A stretch of 64,000 nt of DNA from Ancylostoma caninum (taxonomy: Eukaryota; Nematoda; Chromadorea; Rhabditida; Ancylostomatidae), in NCBI GenBank assembly GCA_037903475.1, contig JBAJFG010000005.1, positions 1,785,452-1,849,451 on the forward strand, in the 5' to 3' direction. Positions 24,801-36,800 of this stretch are shown here, piece after piece. Made by a program: the position numbers and the translations under genes. The stretch's first letter is position 1. Each line of letters opens with the position of its first letter. The notes beneath the pieces are model-generated. The model ran no database searches, had not been told where the DNA came from, and saw only the letters and a list, made by a program, of their open reading frames with translations.

Positions 24801-27800
24801 TCTCTAGGTGTAGGGCTCCACGCCCTGCCTTTTGCAAACTTCTATCATGCAGAAGTGCGATGGGGAGCATTGTTGGAAATCCTTCTTCTAGTCCTGAAGC
24901 CAAATTACACGGAATTTTGGCAGGTAACGAGGATGCGAAAATTCCGTATAATTTGGCCTGGACTAGATTAGATTTGTAACTAGTAAACGGCGGCATTGCT
25001 GGGTACATATATCACATAAATCGTCGCTTCTCAGACGCGTAGTCATTCATCTCCAGAAAAAGGGGTGCAGTGGTACTGAAAAAGAGGCGATGAGCTGGTT
25101 CATGCGAAACGCGGCACATTTGGTTGCATATGTACGAGCTGGCTCCATACACCCTTTCGCCTTCTTACACTCTCATCACCGTCGCCATTCCTTACTCTGG
25201 ATTTTTTGCAGATCAAATTCGATTGCATGCAGACTTCACGGCGTCTCGAGTTGTCTAATGGAAAGGAGGCGAAGGTGGAGGAGAAATGTGAACGATACCA
25301 GGGCGATATCAAAGGCTTTCGACCGGTAGAGATCACACAGAACAACCAAATGCTCCAGTTGGATCCGAATAATGCACAAGTTTGTTTTAGTTTTTTTACT
25401 ACTCTATGTACCACTCATTTCTCCTTGAAAAATTTCGAGAATTTTTGGAAAAAATGCACGCATTGAGGAATTCTCATGGGGAGAATAAGGGAAAGAAGGC
25501 GAAAGACAAATTTCTGATTTTGTTGGTAATCATAACCTTTTGGAAGAGCCCTTTTGATCGGGTTGCATGGAAATCCCGCAAAGTGTGCTCTTTCCCAGGG
25601 GCGCATGGATATTTTCAGGTAAAATGCGGGTGCTGATGTGTCTTCAAAAAGTTCAAAAAAAAGCACTCAAGGTGTTTTTAGTATGCCTCTATCCATTTGC
25701 GAGTTAATTTTATTTTTTGGTAAAAAATCGCTTACCTAATGGAAAGCACTTTTCCCATGCTTTATCCACCAACTCCAAAATTTCCTTCTCTAAAAAAGTC
25801 CTTTCTCCTTCAGAACGAGTTACAGTACTCGATGTGATGACCGACCTTTGTTTGATTTGATGCTGGCAGCGCATTGCATTTCAAAACGAAGTGCCGCATA
25901 AAATCCAGGATCGGTCTGTTTTGCTGGGGACGCTTGACTTGAACCCGCCAGCCGAGTAGTTTGCGGACGGGTAGATTTTTTCGAGTGTTTTGGAATTGAA
26001 GAAGAGGCTGCGCTGAGAAGGAGGATGCAGTTCTGTTTGTAGTAGTTCTGACTCTTGTCCTTATAATTACTACGTTAGGTCATGTCCTAGGCCTAGGTGC
26101 GAAAGTAACAAAGCAGAAAGAGTACACATTCGAGCAGAATTCGCGTGTTTTTGGGAGAATTTTCTACAGGAACGGGTAGAAAATAAGATTAAATAAAGTT
26201 GTTGTCGCAAGAGCTGACCGATTCTACTCTTTCTTTTTTTTAGCTTCTGGGATTTGCAAAAGTCTAGCAAAATTTCAAAAGGACTAAAATATCTAACAGC
26301 CGAAAATCTGCAGGCGGATTTCCAACTCATTACGGAAAGCAGAATTTTTGTCGAAGTTAATTTTCGTGTTTTGTCATATTCATTTTCCTATCTTTTCATC
26401 TCTTGGTTTGATACCTATTATCGTAGAAGTTCCTCTCACTTAATTTGTTTTCGCTTAGCTGGTTTCTTGGGGTTTTTCTCTTCTAGCGCACCTTATTATG
26501 CATCGGGAATAAATAAATGAATAACTGAATCTTCAGACAAATATCCTGCTATTCTCTCGGAATTAAAATTCTGAAGGAAAAAAAGGCAATGATCGAATTT
26601 TGTTAGTCGAAACAATCTATATCTAAAGAAGTTGTAGTAGTCGTAGGTGAAATTATTCCGCTTAAATTAGTTTTTGTGAAAGTATTTTGGCCGGATGCAT
26701 TCCTCCCTTCTTCATCATTCATCACATTTTTCTCTTGGAAACTCGCCAAAAGACTCTGGTCGAGTACTTGCGTTGTCCGAAAGAGGTCCGCATTTATCAT
26801 CAACCGAGGGTAATGCATGAATAATGTGGGGCTGAGTGGCTTACGAGGGCTATCCAAATTTCTACAGAGCCAAATCAGCGAGCAATTCTCAGGTTTCGAA
26901 GGTTGGGGATTTGGTTTTCCTTTGGAAATATGTTTTGGAGAATGTTCACCAAAAGTTAATCATTTTACCAAGCAATAAAATACTTCTTAATTTTTACAAT
27001 ATTCTCTAATTGGACATTTCAGGATGTTGCCATATCTAATGTGCTCGGACAAGTTCCGGATACGTTTATGAACATGCTGTCCAAGGAGAAGGACACACTC
27101 GGTGAGACTTTTTTCATTTTTTTAATTGAAAATATTCCGCGATAAATCTGTCGAAAAACTCGTTGAAAATGTTCGAATGGGAATTGCGGCAATTTTTCTA
27201 TACATGTTTGCGTTTCCTATTGATTCATTCATTTTTTATGGTCTCCCACAGCATTTAGTAATTTCCACGGTTTTTATGACTATTTTTTTAAAATTTTGTA
27301 CTCGAAAACCTGCTTGTTTCAATGACAACAGCTACCTGCCAGCGCGTGTTGACTAGCAGTGGTTTTTGTTCTGAAAACCTCTGTTATTGCGAAGATAGAC
27401 TCAAATTAGAAGTGTTTCAGTAAAAATGTTCCCTGATCTCTTTGCTCACATGCGCTCGCAGTCCACGCTGATCCCAGCGTCAACCACAGAGATCATCACG
27501 AACCCGGATGGAAGCACTACTACAAGAGTCAGAAGCAGTAAAAGCTACAGGTATGTGTGTTTGCGTTACGGGTTCATTGCGCAGTATATCAACGAAGCGT
27601 TTACTGGAAGGGTAAGAGGTCGATTTAACTTACTTGGAAGCTTTTAAGTCAGAAATAATCTGTATATATAAAAGTCAAAGTTTGTATGTGTGTGTGTGTA
27701 TGTATGTATGTAATTAATAGAAATCGCGGAGGGTGAACCGATTGGGACCAAATTTTGCATGTAGGTTCTTTGGGGGCCGGCGGAGGTTATAGGCTACTTT

Positions 27801-30800
27801 GCACCTGGGATTATTGATTGATTTATCGATTATATCGATTTTATTGATTTTTCGTTATTTTTGCCCGAGGGTTGGTGGGGACATGTCTTCTGGGGTTTCT
27901 CAATACGCTGAATACGAATATGACATCCATTTTGCACGAAATATTGATTTATTGATTTTATCGACTTTTTCGCATTTTCGCTCGGGGACGGACAAGGACA
28001 TGTCTCCTGGGGTTTCTCAATACGCTGAGTACGAATACAACAACCACTTTGCACGAAATATTGATTTATTGATTTTATCGACTTTTCGCATTTTCGCTCG
28101 GGGACGGACAAGGACATGTCTACTGGGGTTTCTCAATACGCTGAGTACGTATATGACATCCATTTTGCACGAAATATTGATTTATTGATTTTATCGACTT
28201 TTTCGCATTTTCGCTCGGGGACGGACAAGGACATGTCTACTGGGGTTTCTCAATACGCTGAATACGAACGTGACAACAATTTCGCATGAAATATCGATTT
28301 ATCGATTTTATTGATTTTTGGCTCTTCCGTCCAATGAAGCAGTGAAGACATCTCTCCTGGGGTTCCTCGATACGCTGAGTATGAATATGACAACTAATTT
28401 GTACGAATACATCGATTCAATGTCACCGAAATAGCTTTGCTAACTTTTCGCCCACAAGCCGATGGGAAAGGGTCACCTGAGCTTCGTTACCATGTTACCA
28501 TGCTGATCACCAAAATTATGGAGATTTTAATGAATTTATCGGTGATAATAATTGGCCTCAGCAGTGTGATGTAGCCAAGGTAGTAGAACACCCGAGCGAA
28601 GCCGGGTACTGCAGCTAGTATAAAATAATGATAGAATAGTGTAATATGTGAATATAACAGAAATAATAATACTGTACTTCTTTAATAATTGGAGTTCACC
28701 TAAATAGATAATATAACATGAGAATACCCTAGCTTTCATAGTGTCGTTGGAATCAACTAGCTTTCACGGTAGTGAAGATAGGTCCTTCTAATGCGATGTG
28801 AAATACAGGAACGCTCGGGCCTCAAATCTGAAATGAACCACATTTTGCCTCCTACCTGGGTTGCGCAATTGAACGTTAATAGATATAAAGGTTTGTACCC
28901 GTGTATATGCTCTGTATAGTCTACAAGCAACAATGAGCATTACATACATGCACATTTAAGCAGCCAGTATAACAAATCTTACGTAGTTTTTGATAAAATA
29001 CTATATGAAGTTATTCAGTGTTCAAAATTCATTCGCTTAGACGGAACATTCCTGAACCCGTTACTTGATTTCATGCGTTGAATTAGAACTGTTCACTTTC
29101 TTTCTCATTATTCGCTTTCAACTCATCTTCTACTAGTTCTCCGTCAAAAAGCATTACGCGAAATTTTACTCGAAAGCCACACAGATCTCCTCTACCTTCC
29201 AAGATCTTTGATGGATGCCCTCCTTCATTCTCATCGTTGCTATCCTAACCTCCTTGCAAAAACCCTATGTTCGTTTAAATAATTACTTGTTTATTCATCT
29301 ATTTAATTGTTTATCTTTTTATCTGCTTATTTATTCATTTATTCCATGCATGCCAAGTGCATCAGTAATGAGAAACAACTGGATCGACAAAAGTGTTGGC
29401 AGAACAAGAAGAAAGACTAGACTTTAAGAAATGATAGAGCGAGAATAGACGCTGTTTTGATCGAAATCTCCATTAATAGATAGAGTAATGTCAAACACAA
29501 GTAGCTGAGTGCGGACCAAACGGATAAAATATGAGGTGTCGTTACTATGGGCCAAAGGTTCCCATTTTAATCAAGCAGTATCCTTGAGATTGTCACGTCA
29601 TGAATTCGCAACTGGAAGAGCCACAGCTGAAAGATTCCATTAGATAAATATGATAATATTATACAGGCATTATTGCATATGCAATTGCTTCATATGTAAG
29701 TGCTAGTCTAACAGCTTCTCAATTACTGATTGATTTGGTCACTGCGCATCCAATTTGGTGTATTCCTCTAATTCACTTTGGTATACGGCAAAGTTGCTTT
29801 CCACCAATACTCTCTTCATATGATTGGGACATTTTTTCAATGCGACAAAGCACTGTTTCGCTGTGAAATCAATGGGAGCCGAGTGCAGCTGTGATGGTTT
29901 TGTGCGTGTTGAATGGTTGCGTGAAAGAGCTGCAGAGGATGGTGATCAGTGCTTAGATAGCACTAGAAATAAAATCTCATCACGAAGTGGTCCTGAAGAA
30001 ATTTCACATCGTTGAACATGTTCCTGGATTTAGCCTCACAACAGATTAGAGAATGCTTAACATCCATAGGCTGAATTACGCGTTCTGCAGCACGCACACC
30101 GAAATTTGGCCTCAGACGTTTATTTTGCGAAATTCACAGCAAAATCCACTTCACTAACTATCTAATTAAATTCACCTCTTCCGGAATACAGTCATCGCCG
30201 TAGAATCTGAAAATTCGCGGGATTCGCGTTATTCGCGGGATTTTCGCACAACTCCTTTGAGAACGAATTAATTTTTAAAAGGAAAAGGCTGCGATATTCA
30301 GGCCGATGTTCTGCACACAGGAGTACAAAAATCATTCTAATCTTGAGCGGCTGTCACCAATATTTTGATAAATTCTTTAACCCATTGACGACTGCGCCCA
30401 TTTTTGCGTGTCTGGCGCGTGGGACCAACGCCCCCTTCGAGAGTGCGGCGCCCGCGGAGTTCCACACCGTTACGATAAGATAATTAGGACTAAAACAGAC
30501 CATTTTGCAAAAATAATTTGAAATCTAGTTCCAGAAGATTACTAGTATCATCGGACCAAGAAAGGAGAGAATCTAAACGCTTCTGGATTCCATTGCGGCC
30601 GAAGGAAGTTTGTAAAAAGTGTTCTTAGTGTTATGAGGGAGTGTTCAGAAAGTATACACGTTCGCACTGCTCTAACCTGACGAGTAAGGAAGTGCATGAT
30701 GTGATGAACGTGTTTCTATGAGGGAAACATGGCCTTTTTCCAGAATATTTCCATACACTACACAAAAAATGTAAAGCAATCTCCCTCGATTTCAAAATCT

Positions 30801-33800
30801 CATCTTTTTCATGATATTTGTCGCAATAAAGGAGAACTCTTTCTTGAACCACAGTTGTTTTAGACCTCTTAAGGAAGTATTGTACACATTTTATATGGAA
30901 ATACTTCAAAATAGTTCGAAAAAAAGAGTCCAGTACTTGGTAACAGGGGCGCGGCTCACCGGTGAGCCGCGCGGTCGCCAATGGGTTAATTACTTTGACC
31001 CCGCCCACTAATTGAAGTCAAGCGCTTGTATTGACTAGTTTCTGAGGGTAAAGGCAAGCTTTGCGTAGCACTTTAACAGCTTATTAATGAGTGGTCGATA
31101 ATTCATGCCTTTATTGCATGTATGTAGAATATGTTATGGTCTTTATTCTAACATTTGAATCTTCACTGGAGTTGTTGCAAATAAGCCCATAAGGAGGCGC
31201 GAGGGAAACATCAACTGGGAAACCCGTTATCTCTGAAAGCGGCAACCACAATAATCAGTCCACCTTCATGGATTTTCTTCTTAAAAATTGAAGATATGGA
31301 GATAAAATATGGGAAAATAAACTGGTGAAAAGGGCGAATTGGTAATGCGGATCTAAAGATCCAAAATGTTGTTTTGCATAGCAACGCTTGTGTTTGAACA
31401 ACCTTATGAATTAACAGTTTCTCCAACAACAGTTTCCTTCTCGAGTGCAAACCAAAAACCGAAATCGGGATTTTTGATGATAAAAATCTGATTTGATTGT
31501 AGCCAAAAATGTTAGCAAGAATCGCCTTTCTTCGTGACATCAAAGAGAATGAATGTGAGAAAGGAATTTGAATGAAAGAGACTCGCATAAGGACTGGGAT
31601 TCATGACATGAAAAAAAATCTACGCTGTGATGGTTGATGCTATTGGCTATAGCAAAGAGTACGTAATGTTAAGAGACGTATAAAATCAAAGTTAGTTTGC
31701 TATGTTCATAAATCCTAGCCCAGAAGCGACTATAAAACAAAAGACGGGAAACTTTGAGCACGGGTTTTAGATTCAGCATTACATAGCGAGCTCATGAGTG
31801 TCTGTGTAAAGGGCAATGTGTGCTAGATGTCTGTGCTAATTCGGTGAAGAATAGGCACAGACGCACACTAACGGGGCAAGAATCTTGTGATACGCACACG
31901 TTTGCAGCTTCACGATTACGTCTGACGCGCGACTGACAGTGCACCTAGCATGAGCTGCACTTGCGTAACGGAGAGCATTGGAGGCGATTCGGTTTTGTGG
32001 TCCTTGAAATTTCCTAAAGAGAGTTTCTCGGGAAAAGAAGGACATAATTTCCTCGCGAATTGAGAAGTAGATTTAAGGAACAAAAAGAAATTGTGGGAAC
32101 GATGAGAGTCATTCTATGATTTTATTGTTTCTGTGGAATGCTGTAAGACAATCAAATAAGTTCTTGTTCGATCAACTCCTTGTCGGGGAACCTGCTCTGC
32201 CAACCGTAAAACGTCCAACCTCGAAGAAAACTTGGGCGTGTCTGTTGAGCCTCGTTCAACAAGATTTATTGTTCCAACGTTTCGTTTCATTACCCAGCGA
32301 ACTCAAAGACATGCGCCTTATCAAACTCCTCACTATACTCTGTCGCTGAGATCTCACAATTATTCGAAGGGAGCAGGTTCTGGTTACCACAAGGCCCTGC
32401 AACTGAAGCTGGCTGGCACGCGTTCCAAATGGAACACATGGTCACAACGCTGGATGTGCGGGCCAAAACAAGGGTGATTTATTCACCTCCTGGCCTGCAT
32501 CCCATCCGGAGCCGACGAACGCCGCGCATTTTTCCAATCCTCGGAGCGATTCCAAATGGATTCACCATGCTGACCGCTGGTTCTGTGCTGTTGTCGCTGC
32601 TCGAGCTTATCCCACAAGAAGTGTGGAGATTTCTATGGTACCAATTAATCTATATTCCTCTTTTGACTTATCCTTTAGATATGGTTTATTTGTGTATTCG
32701 AAGCCCCGATATTATGATCAGTGCGGCATGGTAAAAGAGTGACTCCAAGGGGAAGCGTTCTTCAATAACTCAGGCACAAAACGAGAAAAAAGTCACTTTT
32801 GCATGGGTTTGGGTTTAAGGATTTTTTGTTATGTAGGTATGTTATGAGTTTCATGCATATTTTTTGTCACGAAGAGCATATTTGTTCCAAGTTTGGAATT
32901 TTCTTGTAAGGTTAGGGCTTCAGGATCTAATACATACACGTATAATTTAAGCAGCGTCGATAGATTACCGCTGCCTGGATTTCTTCTAGACAATTATATT
33001 CTACGGAGGCGGCGATTCCGTCAGAGTCGTTTTTCGTTTCCGCGTCGCACGATTCGAGCGAGTTTTGCATAATCCATTATCATTTTGGCTCTTTTGTGTT
33101 TTCATTTGCTGGACGACATCGATTTTCCTCCCGTCGTTTCACGTTGTCGATCAATAGAAGTTTGTACTTTTGCTGTTCATCAATTATTATTTGGCGTAAG
33201 GTGCTAGCAGAGATTCCTGCAAGAAAGGATCAAGTATGTACAGCATGTAAGATTATTATGTACTGAACTACATAAAGTCTATTAACTTACTGTTTTGATG
33301 GGCCCATGTCACCTAGGTCTCGTTTTTCGCATACCATTGTTGTTAAAAAATGGCATGGCCTCCTTCTTACATCGTGATGGCGATGGTTCCAAGAATGTTT
33401 TAGTCTGTAGTGGTACATAAGTCAAAAGTGAAGGGTGATAGAGTGATCCTGTTTGCGGTATGTACCGCTGATGAGCTTCCATCTCATAAAAATTTGGGAA
33501 ATTGTGTCCTTATTGCAGGATAAGAGAAACATTCTTTGCGGAAAATGTTTTCTGCAATCCAGCTTTTATAGGTAGAATTCTTCTTGTTACACAATGTAGT
33601 AGCAATGGTATCGGTAATAGAAGTCAAATGAGAAATGAAACAAGTACCAACGCACAAAAATGCAGAGTGCACATTCCAATGCCTTTTCCTTCACTACTGT
33701 TGAAACCAAAAAAAGACATAGGGCACAAGACGGGATCTGAATGTGTCTAAAAATGTGAGTGAACACTTCTATATTTATGGAATTCTTTACTTCCAGTACT

Positions 33801-36800
33801 TTATAGAATAATCATTCTGAATTTGATGCCCAACATTTATTTTTATAGAAGAAAAATTGATACGGAAGTTTGTTCTGGGAACCAAAAAATTTCCATAAAA
33901 TTCTCTAGGCGGTTAGCAAGTATTTTGTCCTATCGATCTCCTTTATGATGAATATATCCACCTCATTCAGCTCTCACTTCTCGAAACATGAGACCTACAT
34001 CAATGGAGTGAAGCAGATGTCGAAAAGCTCCTTCAAAGCATTCGTCGAATATAAGGTATTCCAGATTTGCGCGTTGAAAATTGGTTGATGAGTTAATTTT
34101 CTTGAGTGCCAGAACATCGTCTTTCCTCTTGAAATTCGAGAAGTGCTTGGGAAATGAATGAGTCCATGTTCAGGGCCCAGAAGGAGGATTTCGTGTGAAA
34201 CTGGCGGACAACGCTGATGACCTCTCGGAGGAGGAAACCGAGGACGATGACCGTGCCAGCAGGTTGTTCCCAAGTACATAACCCTCCGGCGGCAAGGCTG
34301 CATGAAGCAATATTTATTTCAGATGCTACTCGGAAATCACAGACAGCGAGAGCGACATCCAACCGTATGGAGCAGCTCAGACGAAGCAACAGGCTGAGGC
34401 GAAGAAGAGACATGACAAGGTAAAATCGTTTCTGGATGTCTATCCCGGTTCTGGAACTGCAAAATTTCTATAATACTCTTTCTAGGCCTGGTTTGCTGCT
34501 AAAGAACTTGTAGACAGTGAGCAGCGATACGTGGACAAATTGCGGCTATTAGATGAGGTAGGAGCACCTGCAGCTAGGTGAAGTCCAGTATCGCCAGGAT
34601 GCAATCCATGTGACTTCAGTTATTCCGGCAGAGAGTAATGAAGGAGGCTGCCATAGACAAGGACAAACAGCAGAAGATTTTTGCCAACGTTGCCAGCCTG
34701 TACCAGTTCCACAACACTCATTTCCTTCCACAATTAATGGAAGCCAGTCGAGATTGGCATACCACGAAAAGGTATGTGCGTGTATGTATACATGACTCCT
34801 GGTAGCTTGTCACCGATTAGCTTCCCGATTCCCAAAAAGACAATATTGAGTGATTACACCTATTTTTTTGGTTTTGTTTTTTAGACCTCTGCTCAACAGA
34901 CATTAGTGTCATCTCGATTTTACGTAATGTGTTTTGCTAGGGAACGTAGCTGCGAAGATATTAGAGAAAAGGAGTACGCAAGAAATTGCGCCTTATTTAG
35001 AGAGGCAGGCCAGAAATTCAGATCATAGGCACAAAAACTCAACTACAGGGTGGTCCAAAATTACGGAGACAAGGGTGCGATGCGCGTTTTTCGACTTATC
35101 TCGAGTTTTGCCGTTTTGCATCCAATCTTTTGCTGTTCATTTGTTCAATTGTACAGGTTCTTCCAAAAGATTACCTAACACTATGATTTTTAGGAACAGC
35201 TAGGCCATCAGTCAAGCTTAGTTTTACCACCCAATTGCATTTTTTGTGTAGGCTTGGCGCGCATGTTGTGGTAATGTGTAAAATTTTACAAGAGGCACAT
35301 TAAGCAGTACATCGAAAAGTACAAGGTATGGGAAACAGAAAAACGCTAAAGTTATTGTGAATGGCCACCTACCTTGGTTATGAGATCCAGAATTTTGTGC
35401 GGATACTCCGAAATTCAACGCGGGTTGAGGGTGCTTTTCAATTTTAATCACCATCATTAAATGTGTTGGAAGTTGATGAGCCTAATAAGTTCCAGTCCCC
35501 TCCCTAAACAGTGAAAAAAGAACCAGAAACAGCCCCAATGTACGTTTTGGCTGTTTTTGCACAGGAAGTCATGTCCGCTTCCTTATAAATCTTATTTTCA
35601 GTACTCATTCGAGCAGATTTCTCGTTATGATATTCATTCGAGGACAAAAACTAACTTAAGTCTCGTAAAAATTGTTTTATCCTTGGAGCAAACGCTTTTA
35701 GAAAGGGCAGATTATCTAGGAAGACTGCACTTCCGCGCCACAGCAGGCGACTAGTTCGAATTCTTCGTGTGTTTTCTCGCCGGTGGTAGGAGAAATTGTG
35801 AGATGTGATGGTAGATCTTGTTCACTATAGAGTGAAAAATATCGTATTGGAAGCAAAAATGCCAACTCATTTTCTAACGTTAGATATGAACCTTTTAGCG
35901 TGTCTCCGTAATTTTGGACCACCCTGTGTTGTCGTTTTTGAAATGGACTGCAGTGATCGAATAGATCGAATTACACGACTATTGCAAACGTTCGCGTGCT
36001 CATAGCATACAAAAAAGAGCAAAAATAACAACATCACATCTACGTGAACTCCAAAATTTCCTATTCATCTATGCCAAACCTTGATGAGCCAGATTTCTTT
36101 GAGTTATTCTAGTTTTCGGTATTCCGCTCACAAGAAATTCGTCTCATTCGAATCGAACCTGAACCCCATTCTAGTCGAGCCCGTCGAGTTAGCCCCAGTG
36201 TTCGTGGTCCGCGCGCAATTCACCACCTGTTTGAACATGTTAGGACGGGAAGCAAGGGAATTGGACGGTGATATCAATAAAATGCGTGGGTGCGCAGACA
36301 ATCAGAGCGCAACTTTGCACGTTGCGTTGCGCACGCTGTGGGCCTCGATTACTGAAGCCTTCTACAGGTTGAACTTTGTTTACTTACCGTTTTGCTCATC
36401 TCTCTTTGATAGGTATAATTAGGAATGAACTGTTACATATTAACATAAATAGTACTATTTACTGCATTTTTATGCACTTACTTATGTTTTGCGTGCCAGA
36501 CACATCTCAAATTAGTTTTTCTTCCATTTTCCCAAAAGACCCCAATTCTCCTTTTTTAATCTGCGCGAAAAAGCCAGCCTATTCTGCTGTCTTCATTATG
36601 AAATCCACGAACACAAAAAAACCTTACTACTGCACCACTTGTCGAATCGACTAACTTCTCCGACAACAGCACGGCTTTTAACAATTTGATCAATTCAAAT
36701 CAGAAATGAGCAATTTCTCTACCGTTCCCTCATAGACGTTTTTGCTTGGCAAGTAGAACTTTGGTGGTTGTGCTGGTTCGTCAATTCGTTATGTAAGGGA

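Larger units (their letters stand above)
18924..25211 (+). other. Intron 2 of the RhoGEF gene
   Basis: A 6.3-kb intron holding poly(G)/poly(C) tracts (about 19985, 20893, 21640 and 22986), a dispersed block at 21450-21625 resembling 10240-10435, the foldback element at 23985-24163 and the hairpin at 24888-24966. The open frames in it (for example 24174-24611 and 24621-24971) lie in repeat-like sequence and match nothing I know. Confidence 0.6.
27551..33970 (+). other. Intron 5 of the RhoGEF gene
   Basis: A 6.4-kb intron and the main transposon sink of the gene. It contains the Helitron (27659-28618) and the TTAA-flanked MITE (30381-30985). The remaining stretches (28619-30380 and 30986-33970) show no gene. 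A segment near 32160-32480 has a run of moderately open + strand frames, but no domain can be named. Confidence 0.6.

Noticed and set aside
27799..28188. 129-codon + frame with repeated SQYAEYEYD-like units
   Set aside because: It lies wholly within the Helitron's 117-bp tandem repeat and spans an intron of the RhoGEF gene.
27800..28400. Regularly spaced repeats suggesting a CRISPR array
   Set aside because: The DNA is eukaryotic, and the units are long tandem repeats inside a Helitron with no unique spacers.
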